Source: RGIG4034 sp045576455
GTDB taxonomy: Bacteria > Bacillota > Clostridia > Lachnospirales > Lachnospiraceae
Assembly (NCBI GenBank): GCA_045576455.1
Contig: JAZNGM010000001.1
Coordinates: 530,191-594,190 of the forward strand
DNA length: 64,000 nucleotides
Reading direction: 5' to 3'
Shown: in pieces, positions 9,157 through 18,182 of the stretch
Position numbering within the stretch: the first letter of the stretch is position 1
Layout of the letters: every line of letters starts with the position of its first letter
Position numbers and translations under genes: made by a program
Notes under the pieces: generated by a model
Databases searched by the model: none
Told to the model about the DNA's origin: nothing
What the model saw: the letters and a program-made list of their open reading frames with translations, nothing else

Positions 9157-10227
9157 ATGCAGATGACTTTACGTTGGTTCGGAACAGGACATGATTCCGT
9201 AACACTTGAACAAATCAGACAGGTACCGGGAGTAAAAGGCGTTATTACAACTTTATATGATTCCGTACCGGGTGAAGCTTGGAAAACAGAAGATATAAAG
9301 AGATTAAAAAAAGAGGTTAACGATGCAGGACTTGAAATTGCCGGAATTGAGAGCGTTAACATTCATGATGATATTAAAATCGGTACAAAAGACCGTGACA
9401 AATACATAGATAATTACATTACAACGTTAAAGAGACTGGGTGAAGAGGATATCCATATGGTATGCTACAACTTCATGCCGGTATTTGACTGGACAAGAAC
9501 AGAACTTGCAAGAAAGCGTCCTGACGGCTCAACGGTTCTTGCATATTCACAGGAAATGATTGATAAAGTAGATCCTGTAAACATGTTCTCCAACCTTGAT
9601 AAAGACAGTAACGGTTTCGTATTACCGGGCTGGGAACCGGAACGTATGGCTACGGTAAAGGAACTTTTTGAAAAGTATAAAGATGTGGATGATGAGAAAT
9701 TATTTGAAAACCTCAAGTATTTCCTTGAAAGAATTATGCCGGTTTGTGATGAATATGACATCAACATGGCAATCCATCCGGATGATCCTGCATGGAGCGT
9801 TTTCGGACTTCCACGTATTATTATTAATAAAGAAAACCTCTTAAGAATGATGAAGATGGTAGACAATAAACACAACGGTGTTACTTTCTGCAGCGGTTCT
9901 TACGGTACGAATCCGGACAATGATCTTCCGGATATGATCCGCTCCTTAAAGGGACGTATTCATTTTGCACATGTAAGAAATCTTAAGTTCAATTCAAGAA
10001 CGGATTTCGAAGAGTCTGCACATCTTTCTTCAGACGGAACCTTTGATATGTATGAAATCGTAAAAGCATTATATGACATCGGATTTGACGGACCAATCCG
10101 TCCGGATCACGGAAGAATGATCTGGGGTGAAGTTGCTATGCCGGGTTATGGTCTTTACGACAGGGCACTCGGTGCAACCTATATCAACGGTCTTTGGGAA
10201 GCTATTGAGAAAGCAAACCGCAAATAG
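9157..10227 (+). CDS. uxuA: Mannonate dehydratase
   Basis: The 356-residue protein starts MQMTLRWFGTG and contains PGVKGVITTLYD, CYNFMPVFDWTRTEL and the metal-binding region around MAIHPDDPAW, followed by FCSGSYGTNPDNDLP and HFAHVRN near the C-terminus; all are typical of UxuA. The enzyme is a metal-dependent (Mn2+/Fe2+) dehydratase turning D-mannonate into 2-keto-3-deoxygluconate in glucuronate breakdown. Length matches the Gram-positive family. GGAGGA at 9144-9149 sets the start; an in-frame ATG 21 bases earlier lacks a ribosome site. It is the first gene of the five-gene uronate operon, placing the third pathway step first. Confidence 0.93.
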   Translation: MQMTLRWFGTGHDSVTLEQIRQVPGVKGVITTLYDSVPGEAWKTEDIKRLKKEVNDAGLEIAGIESVNIHDDIKIGTKDRDKYIDNYITTLKRLGEEDIHMVCYNFMPVFDWTRTELARKRPDGSTVLAYSQEMIDKVDPVNMFSNLDKDSNGFVLPGWEPERMATVKELFEKYKDVDDEKLFENLKYFLERIMPVCDEYDINMAIHPDDPAWSVFGLPRIIINKENLLRMMKMVDNKHNGVTFCSGSYGTNPDNDLPDMIRSLKGRIHFAHVRNLKFNSRTDFEESAHLSSDGTFDMYEIVKALYDIGFDGPIRPDHGRMIWGEVAMPGYGLYDRALGATYINGLWEAIEKANRK

Positions 10228-10287
10228 GCTATAAGGAAGCTAAAACCATTAATCATGTGAACGAACAGCAATGAAAGAGGTAAGTAT

Positions 10288-11901
10288 ATGATTTTAACAA
10301 ACGCAGGAATTTCAGATAAAAAAGCATGGGAAGAAAAAGGTTATTCCATGCCGGCCTTTGACAGGGAAGAAATGTGTAAGAAAACAAAAGAAGCACCATA
10401 CTGGATTCATTTTGGTGCCGGTAACATTTTCAGGGCATTCCAGGCTAATGTGGTTCAAAATCTTTTAAACGATGGCACACTGGACCGCGGATTAGTTGTA
10501 GCGGAAGGCTTTGACTATGAAATTATTGAAAAAATGAACAAGCCGCACGACGACCTTACGGTTTTAGTAACCTTAAAGGCAGATGGCAATATTGAAAAAA
10601 CGGTTGTAGGAAGTGTTGCGGAAAGTCTTATCGTAGACAGTGCTCATGCAGACTATAACAGATTAAAAGAGATATTTAGGAATCCGTCTTTACAGATGGT
10701 AAGTTTTACTATTACGGAAAAGGGCTATGTCCTTGCCGATGCGAAAGGCGAGTATTATCCGGGGGTTAAGAGCGACCTTGAAAATGGTCCTGAGGCACCG
10801 GTAAGCTACATTGGTAAAGTGGCGGCACTCTTATATGAAAGATATGTAAATGGTGCCCTTCCGGTTGCGATGGTAAGTATGGATAACTGTTCCCATAACG
10901 GTGAGAAGCTTTATGCGGCAGTTAGCGTATTTGCAAAAGAATGGGAAGAAAAGGGACTTATAAAGAAAGGTTTCATGGCTTATGTTTCCGATGAAAAACA
11001 GGTAAGCTTCCCATGGACAATGATTGATAAAATCACACCACGTCCGGATGACAAGATTATGGAGCTTTTAAGAAATGACGGACTTAAAGACGTAGACCCT
11101 ATCATTACATCCAAGAATACTTATGTAGGACCTTTTGTTAATGCAGAGGAATGTGAATATCTTGTAATTGAAGACAGCTTCCCTAACGGTATTGAGAACC
11201 TGAAGAAGGGTGGTATTATTTTTACGGACCGTGAGACAGTAACCAAGGTTGAGCGAATGAAAGTGTGTACATGCCTTAATCCGCTTCATACCGCACTTGC
11301 CGTATACGGATGTCTTTTGGGATATACCTCTATTTCAAAAGAAATGGAAAGCCCGCTCCTTCGTAAGATGGTAGAACGTATCGGTTATGTGGAGGGACTT
11401 CCGGTAGTTACAGACCCGGGCATCATTAAGCCTGAGGATTTCCTTAATGAAGTTATTACTGTACGTATACCGAATCCGTTCCTTCCGGATACACCACAGC
11501 GTATTGCAACAGATACATCACAGAAACTGGGTATCCGTTTTGGTGAGACCATTAAGGCATATGTAGCAGATGCTACCAAAAATGTAGCAGACTTAAAACT
11601 TATTCCATTAGTACTTGCAGGCTGGTTGCGTTATCTTATGGCAGTGGATGATAATGGTAATGCATTTACATTAAGTCCTGATCCATTGCTTGCTTCCGTA
11701 TGCCCGGCTGTAGAAGGCATTAAGCTTGGTGCGCTTACAGAGGTTCCGGATGCAGTAAAAGAGTTACTTAAGAGAGAAGATATCTTTGGTATGGATTTAT
11801 ACAAAGCAGGGCTTGCTGAAAACGTGTTAAGTTATTTCCTTGAACTTACCGGTGGTGTAGGTGCCGTAGAAAAGACGCTTACCAAGTATGTGATGCAATA
11901 G
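10288..11901 (+). CDS. uxuB: D-mannonate oxidoreductase (fructuronate reductase), mannitol dehydrogenase family
   Basis: A 537-residue member of the polyol-specific long-chain dehydrogenases. The N-terminal Rossmann domain shows WIHFGAGNIFRAFQ near residue 37; the substrate domain shows AMVSMDNCSHNGEKL near residue 193 and the VERMKVCTCLNPLHTALAV block near 325. It reduces D-fructuronate to D-mannonate with NADH, feeding uxuA. An AAAGAGG ribosome site precedes the ATG. It is somewhat longer than the E. coli protein, in line with the Clostridial form. The neighbours uxuA and uxaC make this assignment more secure than tagaturonate reductase or mannitol dehydrogenase. Confidence 0.9.
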   Translation: MILTNAGISDKKAWEEKGYSMPAFDREEMCKKTKEAPYWIHFGAGNIFRAFQANVVQNLLNDGTLDRGLVVAEGFDYEIIEKMNKPHDDLTVLVTLKADGNIEKTVVGSVAESLIVDSAHADYNRLKEIFRNPSLQMVSFTITEKGYVLADAKGEYYPGVKSDLENGPEAPVSYIGKVAALLYERYVNGALPVAMVSMDNCSHNGEKLYAAVSVFAKEWEEKGLIKKGFMAYVSDEKQVSFPWTMIDKITPRPDDKIMELLRNDGLKDVDPIITSKNTYVGPFVNAEECEYLVIEDSFPNGIENLKKGGIIFTDRETVTKVERMKVCTCLNPLHTALAVYGCLLGYTSISKEMESPLLRKMVERIGYVEGLPVVTDPGIIKPEDFLNEVITVRIPNPFLPDTPQRIATDTSQKLGIRFGETIKAYVADATKNVADLKLIPLVLAGWLRYLMAVDDNGNAFTLSPDPLLASVCPAVEGIKLGALTEVPDAVKELLKREDIFGMDLYKAGLAENVLSYFLELTGGVGAVEKTLTKYVMQ

Positions 11902-11933
11902 ATAAAATGTTTTTAGTCTGAATGGAGAGCACT

Positions 11934-13337
11934 ATGAAGAAATTTATGAATGATGATTTTTTGCTTCATACTGAAACAGCATGTAAATTGTATCATGATG
12001 CAGCAAAAAACATGCCAATATTTGATTATCATAATCATCTGGATGCCTCAGAAATATTACAGGATTTTTGCTTTGATAATATTACGGACGCATGGCTTAA
12101 GCATGACCATTATAAATGGAGAGCAATGCGCGCGTACGGAATTAGTGAAGAATTAATAACCGGCAAAGCAGATCCTTTTGAAAAGTTTATGGCATATGTA
12201 AAAACCATATGTGCATGTATGGGAAATCCGCTTTATCATTGGACCCACCTTGAGCTTAAAAATTATTTTGGCATAACGGAAGCATTAAATGAAAAAAATG
12301 CAAGAGAGATTTATGATAAGTGTAATGAAATGCTTAAGGATAAAAAATATTCCGTAAGAAACCTGCTTAAGATGCAGAACGTAAAAGCATTGTGCACAAC
12401 GGATGACCCGATAGATTCCCTTGAAAGCCACAGAAAGCTTTCGGTGGAATTCCCGGAAATCAAGGTGTTGCCATCCTATCGTCCGGACCAGATTTTATAT
12501 CCGGAAAAGGAAAGCTTTAAAGATTATGTAGGTAAGCTTGAAAAAGCTTCCGGTATGAAGATAACGGATATGGAATCTTTATGTAAGGCATTGCATGCAA
12601 GACTTGTTTTCTTTAAGGAATGCGGTTGTCTTGTGAGTGATCACAGCCTTGAAGGCGATTTTTATCTTGCTACGGATGAAAATGAGGCAAATGAAATATT
12701 TGCAAAGAGAATGGAACAAAAGGTACTTACGGATGAAGAAACCGTTAAACTCCGTACCTTCCTTATGCTTAAGCTTGCCAAGATGTATTATGATGAAGAT
12801 ATCGTAATGCAGATTCACATTGGTGCATTAAGAGATAATTCTTATGTTTTAAAACAGACCGTGGGTGCTAATGCCGGTTGTGACAGTATTAATGATGCCG
12901 GCTGTGCAAAAATGCTTTCGGATCTTTTGAACAATATACAACAGTCAGGACTTCCAAAGACGATATTATATCATCTTAATCCTGCGGAAAATGAGATGCT
13001 TGCTACCATGTGCGGTAACTTCCAGAGTAATGGTGGAAGAAGCAGGGTACAGTGGGGACCGGCTTGGTGGTTTAATGACCATAAGCGCGGTATGGAGGAG
13101 CAGATAGAAGTTTATGCCCGTCAGGGCGTGCTTGGAAATCATCCGGGTATGCTTACGGATTCCAGAAGCTTTTTATCATTCCCGCGTCACGAGTATTTCA
13201 GACGTATTCTGTGCAATAAGTTGGGAGAATGGGTGGAAAATGGAGAATATCCGTGTGATATGGAATATTTATCATCTATGGTAGAAAATATCTGCTATAA
13301 TAATGCTGCACAGTATTTTAACTTAGAGGCAAAATAG
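11934..13337 (+). CDS. uxaC: Glucuronate isomerase
   Basis: The 467-residue protein has the UxaC signature: FDYHNHLDASEI near the N-terminus (metal-binding His pair), LCTTDDPIDSLESH near residue 155, QIHIGALRDNS near 290, and the C-terminal WWFNDHKRGMEEQ followed by LTDSRSFLSFPRHEYFRR. It isomerises D-glucuronate to D-fructuronate, the first intracellular step. GGAGA at 11924-11928 supports the ATG at 11934 rather than the earlier in-frame ATG at 11922. It is co-directional with uxuB, with a gap of 32 bases. The family also accepts galacturonate, but the accompanying GH115 enzyme points to glucuronate. Confidence 0.92.
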   Translation: MKKFMNDDFLLHTETACKLYHDAAKNMPIFDYHNHLDASEILQDFCFDNITDAWLKHDHYKWRAMRAYGISEELITGKADPFEKFMAYVKTICACMGNPLYHWTHLELKNYFGITEALNEKNAREIYDKCNEMLKDKKYSVRNLLKMQNVKALCTTDDPIDSLESHRKLSVEFPEIKVLPSYRPDQILYPEKESFKDYVGKLEKASGMKITDMESLCKALHARLVFFKECGCLVSDHSLEGDFYLATDENEANEIFAKRMEQKVLTDEETVKLRTFLMLKLAKMYYDEDIVMQIHIGALRDNSYVLKQTVGANAGCDSINDAGCAKMLSDLLNNIQQSGLPKTILYHLNPAENEMLATMCGNFQSNGGRSRVQWGPAWWFNDHKRGMEEQIEVYARQGVLGNHPGMLTDSRSFLSFPRHEYFRRILCNKLGEWVENGEYPCDMEYLSSMVENICYNNAAQYFNLEAK

Positions 13338-13353
13338 TAAGGAGGCATAAAAT

Positions 13354-14004
13354 ATGCATACAGAATTAATCAATCAATTAAGTGAAATCGGAATTGTGCC
13401 GGTTGTCGTGATTGAAGACGAAGCACATGCCCTGGAACTTGGGAAAGCATTGATGGAAAGCGGATTACGTTGTGCTGAAGTTACTTTCCGTACCAAAGCG
13501 GCAGCAGGTGCTATTAAAATATTAACTGACAATTATCCGGAATTAATCGTCGGAGCAGGTACGGTTCTTACGAAAGAGCAGGCCGACAGTGCTATTAATG
13601 CAGGATCTAAGTTTATTGTAAGTCCGGGACTTAATCCTTCTGTAGTTACGTATTGTCAGGAGAAAGGTGTTCCGGTTGTTCCGGGTGTAATGACACCTTC
13701 TGAAATTGAACAGGCGATGTCACTCGGCCTTACAACCGTGAAGTTTTTCCCGGCGGAGGCAGCAGGTGGTGTTAAAATGCTGAAAGCATTGTCTGCACCA
13801 TATGCAGGAATTAAGTTTATGCCTACGGGTGGTATTGATGCGAAGAATGTTACAGATTACCTTGCATTAAAAAATGTATTCTGCTGTGGCGGTTCATGGA
13901 TGGTAAAAAAAGAGATGATAGCAGCCGGTGAATTTGATAAAATCAAAGAGATGGCACAAGAAGCTGTAGAAATAGTAAAATCAGTAAGGAATGGTGGTAA
14001 ATAA
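13354..14004 (+). CDS. kdgA: 2-keto-3-deoxy-6-phosphogluconate (KDPG) aldolase
   Basis: The 216-residue protein is a class I aldolase of the KDPG/KHG family. Glu42 lies in the CAEVTFRT motif, and the Schiff-base Lys130 in VKFFPAEAAGG; VGAGTVLTKEQ and FMPTGGIDAKN are phosphate-binding loops. It cleaves KDPG into pyruvate and glyceraldehyde-3-phosphate, the last step here. AAGGAGG precedes the ATG. Length matches E. coli Eda. It is one base away from the kinase start, so the two are probably translationally coupled. Confidence 0.92.
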   Translation: MHTELINQLSEIGIVPVVVIEDEAHALELGKALMESGLRCAEVTFRTKAAAGAIKILTDNYPELIVGAGTVLTKEQADSAINAGSKFIVSPGLNPSVVTYCQEKGVPVVPGVMTPSEIEQAMSLGLTTVKFFPAEAAGGVKMLKALSAPYAGIKFMPTGGIDAKNVTDYLALKNVFCCGGSWMVKKEMIAAGEFDKIKEMAQEAVEIVKSVRNGGK

Positions 14005-14005
14005 G

Positions 14006-15031
14006 ATGAGCAAACGTATAGTTACATTTGGAGAAATCATGTTAAGACTGGCACCGGAAGGTTACCTGAGATTTGTTCAGGCTGACCGTTTGGAGGCAAC
14101 TTATGGCGGCGGTGAAGCTAATGTAGCAGTGAGCCTTGCACAGATGGGAATGGATGCTACATATGTTACAAAGCTTCCGGAGCATGAAATCGGACAGGCA
14201 GCAGTTAATTCTTTAAGACGTTACGGCGTTGACACTACAAAAATTGTACGCGGCGGAGACAGAGTAGGTATCTACTATCTTGAAAAAGGTGCAAGCCAGC
14301 GTCCGTCTAAGGTTATTTATGACCGTGCGGGTTCTTCCATTTCACAGGCAAAGGCAGATGATTTTGACTGGGATGCAATTTTTGAAGGTGCTGACTGGTT
14401 CCATTTTACAGGAATTACACCGGCGCTTAATGATACACTTGCAGATATTTGTCTTGAAGCTTGCAAAGCAGCAAAAGCAAAAGGAATTACCATAAGCTGT
14501 GACCTTAACTACAGAAAGAAATTGTGGACTAAGGAAAAAGCAGGACAAGTAATGGATAAGCTTTGCCACTATGTGGATGTATGTATTGCTAATGAGGCGG
14601 ATGCAGAAGATGTATTTGGAATCAAAGCTTCTAATACAGACGTTACAAAGGGTGCGGTAGATTACAGCGGATACCAGGAAGTTGCTAAAAAGCTTATGGA
14701 AAGATTCGGCTTTAAGAAGGTTGCCATTACATTAAGAACTTCCATTTCTGCAAGTGATAATAAGTGGGCAGGAATGTTATACGATGGTAAAGATTTCTGC
14801 TTCAGCAAGGAATATAATGTACATATCGTAGACCGTGTAGGTGGTGGTGATTCATTTGGCGCAGGTTTAATTTATGCACAGTTAAATGACTACTCATTAC
14901 AGGATACGATTGAATATGCGGTTGCAGCAAGCTGCTTAAAGCATTCAATCGAAGGCGATTATAACCTTTTATCTGCAGCAGAGGTAAAAGTACTTGCCGG
15001 CGGTGACGGTAGCGGAAGAGTACAGAGATAG
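14006..15031 (+). CDS. kdgK: 2-keto-3-deoxygluconate kinase (PfkB family)
   Basis: The 341-residue PfkB-family sugar kinase has the N-terminal GEIMLRLAPEG and YGGGEANVAV substrate-binding motif and the C-terminal DRVGGGDSFGAGL motif, in which Asp282 is the catalytic base. It phosphorylates KDG to KDPG for the aldolase immediately upstream. The start at 14006 uses GGTGG at 13994-13998; an overlapping in-frame ATG at 13991 would have its ribosome site too close. It ends the uronate operon and is followed by a strong terminator. Confidence 0.9.
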   Translation: MSKRIVTFGEIMLRLAPEGYLRFVQADRLEATYGGGEANVAVSLAQMGMDATYVTKLPEHEIGQAAVNSLRRYGVDTTKIVRGGDRVGIYYLEKGASQRPSKVIYDRAGSSISQAKADDFDWDAIFEGADWFHFTGITPALNDTLADICLEACKAAKAKGITISCDLNYRKKLWTKEKAGQVMDKLCHYVDVCIANEADAEDVFGIKASNTDVTKGAVDYSGYQEVAKKLMERFGFKKVAITLRTSISASDNKWAGMLYDGKDFCFSKEYNVHIVDRVGGGDSFGAGLIYAQLNDYSLQDTIEYAVAASCLKHSIEGDYNLLSAAEVKVLAGGDGSGRVQR

Positions 15032-15090
15032 AATTATATTGGAATAATAATAATTGAAAGATAATAATTATAATTCAAATATAATAAATA

Positions 15091-15135
15091 AAGGAATTGG
15101 CGCGATGAAATTCATCTGTCAATTCCTTTTTTATT
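15091..15135 (+). terminator. Rho-independent terminator of the uronate operon
   Basis: AAGGAATTG at 15091-15099 pairs with CAATTCCTT at 15120-15128, with an inner GATGAA/TTCATC stem, followed by a T-rich tract. It lies 60 bases beyond kdgK. The next gene is on the opposite strand and ends at 15151. Confidence 0.88.
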
Positions 15136-15150
15136 AATAGGAAAATGTAA

Positions 15151-16635
15151 TTAACCTTGAAATTTTTTGTTGGTTTCATATTTTGGCTCGCTGGTAAGAC
15201 GGAGACCAAGCTTTTTGAAAATCCGTTCATCGACCGCTGCTAACAGTACGGAGGAATGAATCTCACAGTTTTTGAGGAGCGGGAGACAATCCATCGCCTT
15301 TTTGGCTTCCGGCAAGGTTAAGGAACTTAAGGAAAGCGCAATAAGTACTTCGTCCGTATGCAGTCTTGGGTTTTTACTCTTTAAGTAATTGGTTTTTAAA
15401 TCCTGTATCGGTTTTATGGCTTCCGGTTCAATGATATGGAGTGAATGGTCGATGCCGGCAAGCTCTTTTAATGCGTTAAGCGTAGCGGCAGCAGAAGCAC
15501 CAAGCAATTCGGAAGTTTTACCGGTAACTATTTTGCCGTCAGGAAGTTCTATGGCTACGGCAGGTTGTCCGCCGGTCGCTTTTTCCTTTTCAAGAGAAGC
15601 AGCAACTACAGGTCTGTCTGCAATGGATATGCCTGCCTGCTTCATTAATAACTGCAATTTATATAAGGCTTCTTTAGAATCATTGCCCCGCTTAATATCA
15701 CATTCGCATTGGTAATAGCGGCGGATGATTTCCTGCTTGGATGCATGGCAACATACTTCATCGTCGATGATACAGTTCCCAACCATATTTACACCCATAT
15801 CAGTAGGTGATTTGTACGGATTCTTGCCAAGAATCTGGGTAAACATGGCGTCCAGTACAGGGAAGATTTCTATGTCACGGTTATAATTTACTGTTGTGGT
15901 TCCGTATGCTTCAAGATGGAACGGGTCAATCATATTAACATCATTTAAGTCAGCAGTAGCTGCTTCATATGCCATGTTCACAGGATGCTTTAACGGAAGG
16001 TTCCATATAGGGAAAGTCTCAAACTTAGCATAGCCTGCTTTTACACCATGTTTATGTTCATGATACAACTGTGAAAGACAGGTTGCCATCTTACCGCTTC
16101 CCGGTCCCGGTGCAGTTACAATGACTAATGGCTTAGAGGTTTCTATATAATCATTTTTACCGTAGCCTTCATCGCTTACGATGTGTTCAATATTGCTTGG
16201 ATAGCCATCAATGATGTAATGGAGATAGGAGCGGATTCCGTGTTCCGTTAATCTGTGACGGAAGGAATCGGCTGCAGCTTGTCCTGCATATTGTGATACG
16301 ACAACGCTTCCGACATAAAGACCGCAATTCTGGAAAGAATCGATAAGTCTTAAGACTTCGGCTTCATAAGTAATACCTAAGTCTCCGCGCATTTTGTTAT
16401 TGGCAATGGCACTGGCGCTGATAGCGATAACAATTTCTGCCTGGTCCTTTAACTGCATCAGCATTTTTAACTTACTGTCAGGTTCAAAACCGGGAAGAAC
16501 ACGCGAAGCGTGATAGTCGTCGAACAGCTTGCCGCCGAACTCAAGGTATAATTTATTATCAAAAAGAGCAATGCGCTCTTTGATATGGTCAGATTGTATT
16601 TTTAAATATTTGTCATTATCAAATCCTAATCGCAT
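15151..16635 (-). CDS. DUF1846 family protein (ATP-dependent Zn-protease-like fold, function unknown)
   Basis: The 494-residue protein starts MRLGFDNDKYLKIQSDHIKE and contains FGGKLFDDYHASRVLPGF, the Gly-rich PLVIVTAPGPGSGKMATCLS nucleotide-binding-like stretch near residue 170, and GVNMVGNCIIDDE, all typical of DUF1846. Members are conserved as single genes in Firmicutes, about 490-505 residues, with known structures but no firm function. It is the last of a minus-strand pair with DUF5721 upstream, separated by 46 bases. No signal peptide or membrane segment is visible. Confidence 0.85.
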   Translation of the reverse strand: MRLGFDNDKYLKIQSDHIKERIALFDNKLYLEFGGKLFDDYHASRVLPGFEPDSKLKMLMQLKDQAEIVIAISASAIANNKMRGDLGITYEAEVLRLIDSFQNCGLYVGSVVVSQYAGQAAADSFRHRLTEHGIRSYLHYIIDGYPSNIEHIVSDEGYGKNDYIETSKPLVIVTAPGPGSGKMATCLSQLYHEHKHGVKAGYAKFETFPIWNLPLKHPVNMAYEAATADLNDVNMIDPFHLEAYGTTTVNYNRDIEIFPVLDAMFTQILGKNPYKSPTDMGVNMVGNCIIDDEVCCHASKQEIIRRYYQCECDIKRGNDSKEALYKLQLLMKQAGISIADRPVVAASLEKEKATGGQPAVAIELPDGKIVTGKTSELLGASAAATLNALKELAGIDHSLHIIEPEAIKPIQDLKTNYLKSKNPRLHTDEVLIALSLSSLTLPEAKKAMDCLPLLKNCEIHSSVLLAAVDERIFKKLGLRLTSEPKYETNKKFQG

Positions 16636-16681
16636 AAGGTATCTCCATTGCTGTTATTTAACGGACATATTATAACACTTT

Positions 16682-17179
16682 TCATTCTGCGTTTTCAATA
16701 ATGGATGTAATAAAATCATTAATCCTTTTGTCCCAAAGTGCCTCAATACTTTTATCCGTGACAAAAGTATGCATGGCGGTAGCAGTTACGCACGTCGTAT
16801 TGGTTCCGTTATAGTTAACCGTTAGCACGAGTGCTTTGAGTATTCCGGCATCAAGTGTACAATCCGGATGATTAAGAAGTTCTGTGGTTATTGCATGAGG
16901 TGCATGCAGTACAATTTTAAATTGCAGGGGAAGACGCTTGCCTTTTATGATATCAAAACAGAAAGGCTTTATTTTTTTCCACAGGGAAAAGGCATCCGGT
17001 TGTTCAGGTACTTCTGTTTCATCTAGTGACTGATAAAATTTTTCCTGTATGTGGCCATCAATTAAAAAAGTGTTATAGGTAGTTATCTTGGCTTCCTCAA
17101 GAAAAAAAGAATCAAATACATTATCTATTAACAATGCCTTCATAAACTTTTTATTATCGGATATTTCAATAAGATTCAT
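16682..17179 (-). CDS. DUF5721 family protein
   Basis: A 165-residue protein with the pattern MNLIEISDNKKFMKALL, then DSFFLEEAKITTYNTF, and conserved DFITSIIENAE at the C-terminus; this matches my memory of DUF5721, a Clostridia-only family of unknown function. The ATG at 17179 is chosen because GAAAGGA lies 9 bases upstream; ATG and TTG codons further upstream overlap that ribosome site. It is divergent from degV and shares its upstream region, and is likely co-transcribed with the DUF1846 gene. Confidence 0.6.
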   Translation of the reverse strand: MNLIEISDNKKFMKALLIDNVFDSFFLEEAKITTYNTFLIDGHIQEKFYQSLDETEVPEQPDAFSLWKKIKPFCFDIIKGKRLPLQFKIVLHAPHAITTELLNHPDCTLDAGILKALVLTVNYNGTNTTCVTATAMHTFVTDKSIEALWDKRINDFITSIIENAE

Positions 17180-17251
17180 AATATACATCCTTTCAACCAA
17201 TAATATTATAAATAATTTTTATAAAAAGTACATTAATTTTTTGAAAATGTA

Positions 17252-17306
17252 TTTACAAATAAAAATATTAATGTTAGCATGATGTAGTAATCAAAACTAC
17301 ATCATG
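17252..17306 (+). promoter_or_regulatory. Promoter overlapped by a perfect palindromic operator, upstream of degV
   Basis: TTTACA (17252-17257) and TAGCAT (17275-17280) are spaced 17 bp. CATGATGTAGT at 17278-17288 and ACTACATCATG at 17296-17306 form a perfect 11-bp inverted repeat with a 7-base spacer, covering the end of the -10 and the likely start point. This is the classic placement for a repressor site. A 5' mRNA hairpin is the alternative. Confidence 0.6.
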
Positions 17307-17345
17307 TGGAATAAAAAGTTGCACAATGTAGAAACGGAGAATGCG

Positions 17346-18182
17346 ATGGGGTATAAAATAATTATGGACAGCTGCGGGGAATTGCCGAAGCAGTATAATG
17401 ATGACGGACGGTTTATAAGTGTTCCGGTGGAACTTGACGTGAATGGATTAAGAATCAGGGATGATGAAAGCTGTAATCAGCAAGAACTGCTTGCATTGAT
17501 AGCACAATCACCGGTATGCCCTAAATCTTCTTGCCCTTCACCAGAGGAATATTGCAGTACATTTCAAACGGATGCAGATAATATATTTGTAATCACAGTA
17601 TCAGGTAAACTTAGCGGAAGCTATAACAGCGCGTGTCTTGGCAGGGCACTTTATCTGGAAGAACATGGTGGGAAAAATATATTTGTTATTGATTCACAGT
17701 CCGCATCCGGTGGTGAAACGCAGATTGCATTGAAGGCAATGGAACTTTCGGAAGCCGGCATGACGTTTGATGAGATATGTATGGAACTTGAGAAATTCAG
17801 GAATGAAATGAATACGTATTTTGTGCTGGATAATCTGGATACCCTTAGGAAAAACGGAAGATTAACCGGTGTTAAATCTGTGGTTGCATCCACACTTAGC
17901 ATAAAACCGATAATGGGGGCTGAGAAAGGCAGTATCATCCAGATTGCACAATCTATAGGAATTAAAAAGACACTCAGAAAAATGGTGGGAATTTTATCAC
18001 AAGAATGTGTAGAGCCCTTGAAAAAGCGTGTGGTAATCACACACGTGAATGCACAGGAACGTGCTGAATATGTTAAAAAATTACTTTTGGAAATAATGAA
18101 TTTTAAAGATGTTCTGATACTGGATACGTCAGGAGTCAATACCATGTATGCCAATGATGGTGGCATCATTGTTACGGTATAA
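17346..18182 (+). CDS. DegV family fatty-acid-binding protein
   Basis: The 278-residue protein shows the DegV pattern: YKIIMDSCGELP at the N-terminus, KSSCPSPEEYCSTF near residue 60, the fatty-acid contacting FVITVSGKLSGSYNSA (Ser in SGTYxS-like motif), VIDSQSASGGETQIAL, and LDNLDTLRKNGRLTGV. DegV proteins (FakB in Staphylococcus) hold a fatty acid for phosphorylation by FakA. No fakA is visible here. A GGAG site at 17336 supports the ATG at 17346. The end overlaps the convergent LytTR regulator gene by 11 bases. A palindromic operator covers its promoter, suggesting control by a ligand-responsive repressor. Confidence 0.88.
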   Translation: MGYKIIMDSCGELPKQYNDDGRFISVPVELDVNGLRIRDDESCNQQELLALIAQSPVCPKSSCPSPEEYCSTFQTDADNIFVITVSGKLSGSYNSACLGRALYLEEHGGKNIFVIDSQSASGGETQIALKAMELSEAGMTFDEICMELEKFRNEMNTYFVLDNLDTLRKNGRLTGVKSVVASTLSIKPIMGAEKGSIIQIAQSIGIKKTLRKMVGILSQECVEPLKKRVVITHVNAQERAEYVKKLLLEIMNFKDVLILDTSGVNTMYANDGGIIVTV

